In this document: positions 61,687 to 64,000 of the stretch, one piece after another | Layout of the letters: the number at the start of each line of letters is the position of its first letter | Position numbering within the stretch: position 1 is the stretch's first letter | Assembly: GCF_023204875.1 (NCBI RefSeq) | Contig: NZ_CP096247.1 | Span: 1,488,001-1,552,000 of the forward strand | Source of the DNA: Prevotella sp. E15-22 | Lineage (GTDB): Bacteria; Bacteroidota; Bacteroidia; Bacteroidales; Bacteroidaceae | DNA length: 64,000 bases | Reading direction: 5' to 3' | The notes under the pieces: model-generated | The model's database searches: none | What the model was told of the DNA's origin: nothing | The model's input: the letters and a program-made list of their open reading frames with translations, nothing else | Translations under genes and position numbers: made by a program

Positions 61687-62982
61687 TTATAGGAATGGTC
61701 TCAGCAAGTGAGCAAACCACCCCCTGAAGCGTTGCCAGGGTGTACGAAACTTCTTCCAGGTCTCGGGTGTCAGATAAATGCTCTCTTTCTTGTCGCGTTC
61801 AAACATGTCGTCCAACTCCTTTGTTGTGCATTTATCTATGATGACGGCATTTTCCTCGTAGTCAAAGCGCATGCTTCGCGCATCCAGATTCGTGCTGCCA
61901 ACGGTACAGAATTTTCCGTCTACCATCATAATCTTAGAGTGATGGAACCCTGGTTGATAGAGCCATACATTAGCTCCCTTCTTCATCAGTTTATGAGCGT
62001 TGTAGAAGGCACAGTCTGGCGTGAGTGGGATATCACTTTTGGCAGAGAGCATGATGTCAACCTTGATACCTCGCTTAATGGCCCGTTTAATGGCTTTGCT
62101 GACAGATGGAATCAGAGTGAAGTAGGGGTTGATGATGTGAATAGAGTCCTTCGCATCGTCTATGGCGTTAACATAGAAATAGCGCATCACATCGTTGGTG
62201 GTTCGAGGCTCTCGGTTGATGATTCCCACCGTTTTCTGTCCCCTCGTAGCCGTTGTGTCTGCTTTCAGTCCTATGGCCTCCACCTGTTCGTAGGCACGAA
62301 AATATTGGGGATGAATTGAAAGGTCCTCGCCTGTGGCTTTCTTCCAGATGCGCGCAAAGATTAATTGCAGGTCATTGACCACACCACCTTCCAGTCGGCA
62401 ATGCATATCACGCCACGCACCCACCTGTTCCGTACCTTTTATATAATAGTCGGCCACATTCATACCGCCCGTATAGGCAATTCTTCCGTCTATAACCACA
62501 ATCTTTCGATGGTCTCTGGGCCAGATGTGATTCACCCATGGAAAGCGGATTGGGTCGAACTCCACGATGTTGATGCTGTCAGCACGTAATACGTTCAGAT
62601 GGCGTTTCTTCAGCGGTTGATTGTTCGAGTCGTTACCAAAACCGTCGAACATTGCTCTGACCTCTACACCTTCGCGTCGCTTTTGCTTCAGGAGATCGAA
62701 TAAAAGCATGGCGATAGAGTCGTTGCGGAAATTGAAATACTCCAAATGAATGCTGTGCTTAGCCTGACGAATGGCTTCAAACATGTCATCAAACTTCTCC
62801 TGTCCCGATAAAAGGAGTGCTACACTGTTGTTCTTTGTAAACGTGATGCCATAGTCCTCCAGTTGCTTTTGTATAAGTGAGTCAGAAGAAAGTGATTCGT
62901 TATTCTGTGCGTTTATGCAGACGCAACACGAAACAAGGGCAATGATGATTGCCCTGATTCGCATGTGTGTGTTATTGCTCAT
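61687..62982 (-). CDS. Cardiolipin synthase-like phospholipase D family protein
   Basis: A 431-residue PLD-superfamily protein. It has an N-terminal signal or anchor (AIIIALVSCCVCINAQ) and two HKD motifs: HRKIVVIDGRIAYTGGMN and HSKIMMVDGKFCTVGSTN, each with the downstream Gly-Gly or Gly-Ser seen in cardiolipin synthases. Cardiolipin synthases usually carry transmembrane helices at the N-terminus; here only a cleavable-looking signal is seen, so an exported or membrane-tethered enzyme is likely. Its start overlaps the regulator gene by four bases (ATGA). Confidence 0.87.
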   Translation of the reverse strand: MSNNTHMRIRAIIIALVSCCVCINAQNNESLSSDSLIQKQLEDYGITFTKNNSVALLLSGQEKFDDMFEAIRQAKHSIHLEYFNFRNDSIAMLLFDLLKQKRREGVEVRAMFDGFGNDSNNQPLKKRHLNVLRADSINIVEFDPIRFPWVNHIWPRDHRKIVVIDGRIAYTGGMNVADYYIKGTEQVGAWRDMHCRLEGGVVNDLQLIFARIWKKATGEDLSIHPQYFRAYEQVEAIGLKADTTATRGQKTVGIINREPRTTNDVMRYFYVNAIDDAKDSIHIINPYFTLIPSVSKAIKRAIKRGIKVDIMLSAKSDIPLTPDCAFYNAHKLMKKGANVWLYQPGFHHSKIMMVDGKFCTVGSTNLDARSMRFDYEENAVIIDKCTTKELDDMFERDKKESIYLTPETWKKFRTPWQRFRGWFAHLLRPFL

Positions 62983-63998
62983 TTCCTGTATTTCAATCTG
63001 TATTCTGATGGCGACATGCCAAATCTTTCCTTAAAGATATTGATAAAGTGCTCGCCCGTGGCAAATCCCACATGATTGGCAAGTTCACTCATGTTGATAT
63101 TCGTGCGTTGCAGTAGTATGCAGGCATGCTTCAGTCGAAGGTCGCGCACCACCTCGGCAGGTGTTCTGCCCGTAATTTCGCGCACCTTTTGGAACAGGGG
63201 TTTCATACTCATGCCCATTGCTGCCGCCATATCTTCGAGATTGATGGTGCCTCGATTCATGTTTTGCTGTACATACTGCTCAATACTGTTCAACAGTTGT
63301 TGGTCCATTGAATCCGACATGCTGTATTTTTCGTGCATTTCGTCGTGATCATTGCCAAAGAGATAGTTGCTTTCTATTGCGTCGTCGCTGTGGTTCTTTA
63401 CAACGCGCAGACTGACGGCCCTCAACATCTCATCCTCATTGATGGTTCCCGAAGCACTGATAGTGGCAAGGTCCATGCTTTCCGTAGCGGTGGTCATACT
63501 CGAGTTCCTGTCTTCCAACTGTCTTGTCTCAGCACCTTCTATCAAGTCGCTGTTTACCTCGAACGGTCCAATTCCCAACAACTTATTGAATCGCATCACG
63601 GCCTCCTGAATATTAAATGGTTTAGCCAGATAGTCGTCGGCAGCCATTGTGATGTTCTGATTAATCATCTCCTGTCCAGACAACTTAGTATCTGTCATCA
63701 ACACGAACTTAATCTTGTTGAGGGTGGGGTGCATCTTGATGCTATTGCACAGTTCGCTACCCGTCATTCCCTCCATGTTCTGTTTACAAATCACCAGGTC
63801 GGGCATCATTGACTCAATCTCGGCAGCAGCTTTATGGATGTTGTCGTAGGGATGGATATCGTATATGTACTTCAGTCTTGAGTAAACGAACTGTGTGAAC
63901 TCCTGGTTACCATCGATAAACACCACGCGGAACTTCGCCGATGGCAGCTCAGACTGATAAGGTCTAATCTCTGATGTCAGCTCGTCGTTGAGCACCTC
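62979..63998 (-). CDS. AraC-type regulator with receiver-like domain (5'-truncated)
   Basis: The frame is open to the right window edge; the first potential start codon is a GTG at 63995 and Glu-coding sequence continues beyond it. A receiver-like domain lies at residues about 22-140 (counted from that GTG), followed by a linker, then an AraC HTH domain (LEDMAAAMGMSMKPLFQKVR, VVRDLRLKHACILLQRTNIN, SELANHVGFATGEHFINIFK). In the receiver the phosphoacceptor Asp is replaced by Lys71 (DLVICKQNMEGM) and the acid pair is reduced to IDGN, while the Thr and Lys of the switch (VLMTDT, AKPFN) remain. It may be the C-terminal end of a hybrid sensor-regulator. Confidence 0.88.
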   Translation of the reverse strand, partial: EVLNDELTSEIRPYQSELPSAKFRVVFIDGNQEFTQFVYSRLKYIYDIHPYDNIHKAAAEIESMMPDLVICKQNMEGMTGSELCNSIKMHPTLNKIKFVLMTDTKLSGQEMINQNITMAADDYLAKPFNIQEAVMRFNKLLGIGPFEVNSDLIEGAETRQLEDRNSSMTTATESMDLATISASGTINEDEMLRAVSLRVVKNHSDDAIESNYLFGNDHDEMHEKYSMSDSMDQQLLNSIEQYVQQNMNRGTINLEDMAAAMGMSMKPLFQKVREITGRTPAEVVRDLRLKHACILLQRTNINMSELANHVGFATGEHFINIFKERFGMSPSEYRLKYRK

Positions 63999-64000
63999 AG

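Overview
The window is a stretch of chromosome from a member of the Bacteroidales, most likely Prevotella or a close relative. The evidence is the ATP synthase gene order atpB-E-F-H-A-G, an intact aerotolerance (Bat) operon, families largely confined to Bacteroidetes (DUF4270, DUF4421, DUF4886, TlpA-type lipoproteins with AhpC/thioredoxin folds), and promoters that fit the Bacteroidetes consensus (TTTG at -33, TAnnTTTG at -7, about 19-20 bp apart). Species assignment is an inference. Ribosome binding sites are weak, as usual in this phylum, so starts were chosen from homology, signal peptides and gene overlaps.

Layout. 1-4841: the 3' part of a proton-type F1Fo ATP synthase operon, ending in a hairpin. 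4850-5734: a secreted SGNH-like DUF4886 protein. 5825-11297: a small surface-glycan island with three glycosyltransferases on the minus strand and, divergently, a flippase plus a fourth transferase. 11299-13683: pcrA helicase. 13843-26844: one long plus-strand gene train: ftsY, a 26-residue membrane peptide, rimO, HU, an HU-transmembrane-LysM fusion, MoxR ATPase, DUF58, a BatD-related protein, BatA, BatB, BatC, a fused BatD-BatE, and a PAP2 phosphatase. 26901-29081: queA and prmA, convergent. 29241-31871: a tyrosine/tryptophan/glycine-rich exported protein and an outer-membrane beta-barrel. 31988-32651: a scar with a DUF3987-like gene fragment and a 22-bp tandem repeat. 32652-33857: two tRNAs (Thr-CGT, Gly-CCC), a SpoU rRNA methyltransferase and a 42-residue ORF. 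33901-37595: DUF4270 lipoprotein and half-length glycogen synthase, divergent from panC-panD. 37688-40500: TlpA-type lipoprotein, prs, a TenI/ThiE-like protein, tRNA-Arg(TCT). 40589-46208: a five-gene minus operon (small protein, PlsC-like acyltransferase, amidase-like wall protein, small protein, YgiQ). 46365-48920: PPi-dependent phosphofructokinase and a membrane-anchored GH25 lysozyme. 48954-50752: hisB and a membrane protein, divergent from an operon with an oxidoreductase, DUF4421, a DUF1460 amidase-like protein and a threonylcarbamoyl-AMP synthase (50849-54327). 54483-58391: pgk, an AAA-CYTH (TTD14-like) ATPase, radA. 58497-61643: a substrate-binding-like lipoprotein and a TPR protein. 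61687-63998: a phospholipase D-type cardiolipin synthase and an AraC regulator with a degenerate receiver, cut by the right edge.

Most of the window is housekeeping. The items most worth a second look are the HU-TM-LysM protein, which by its domains could tie nucleoid to cell wall, the BatD-BatE polyprotein with an internal signal peptide, the TTD14-like ATPase, the receiver domain that lacks its phosphoacceptor, a perfectly symmetric divergent promoter at 50769-50836, and a repeat-truncated mobile-gene scar beside two tRNA genes. I saw no CRISPR array, complete insertion sequence, prophage or recognised riboswitch.
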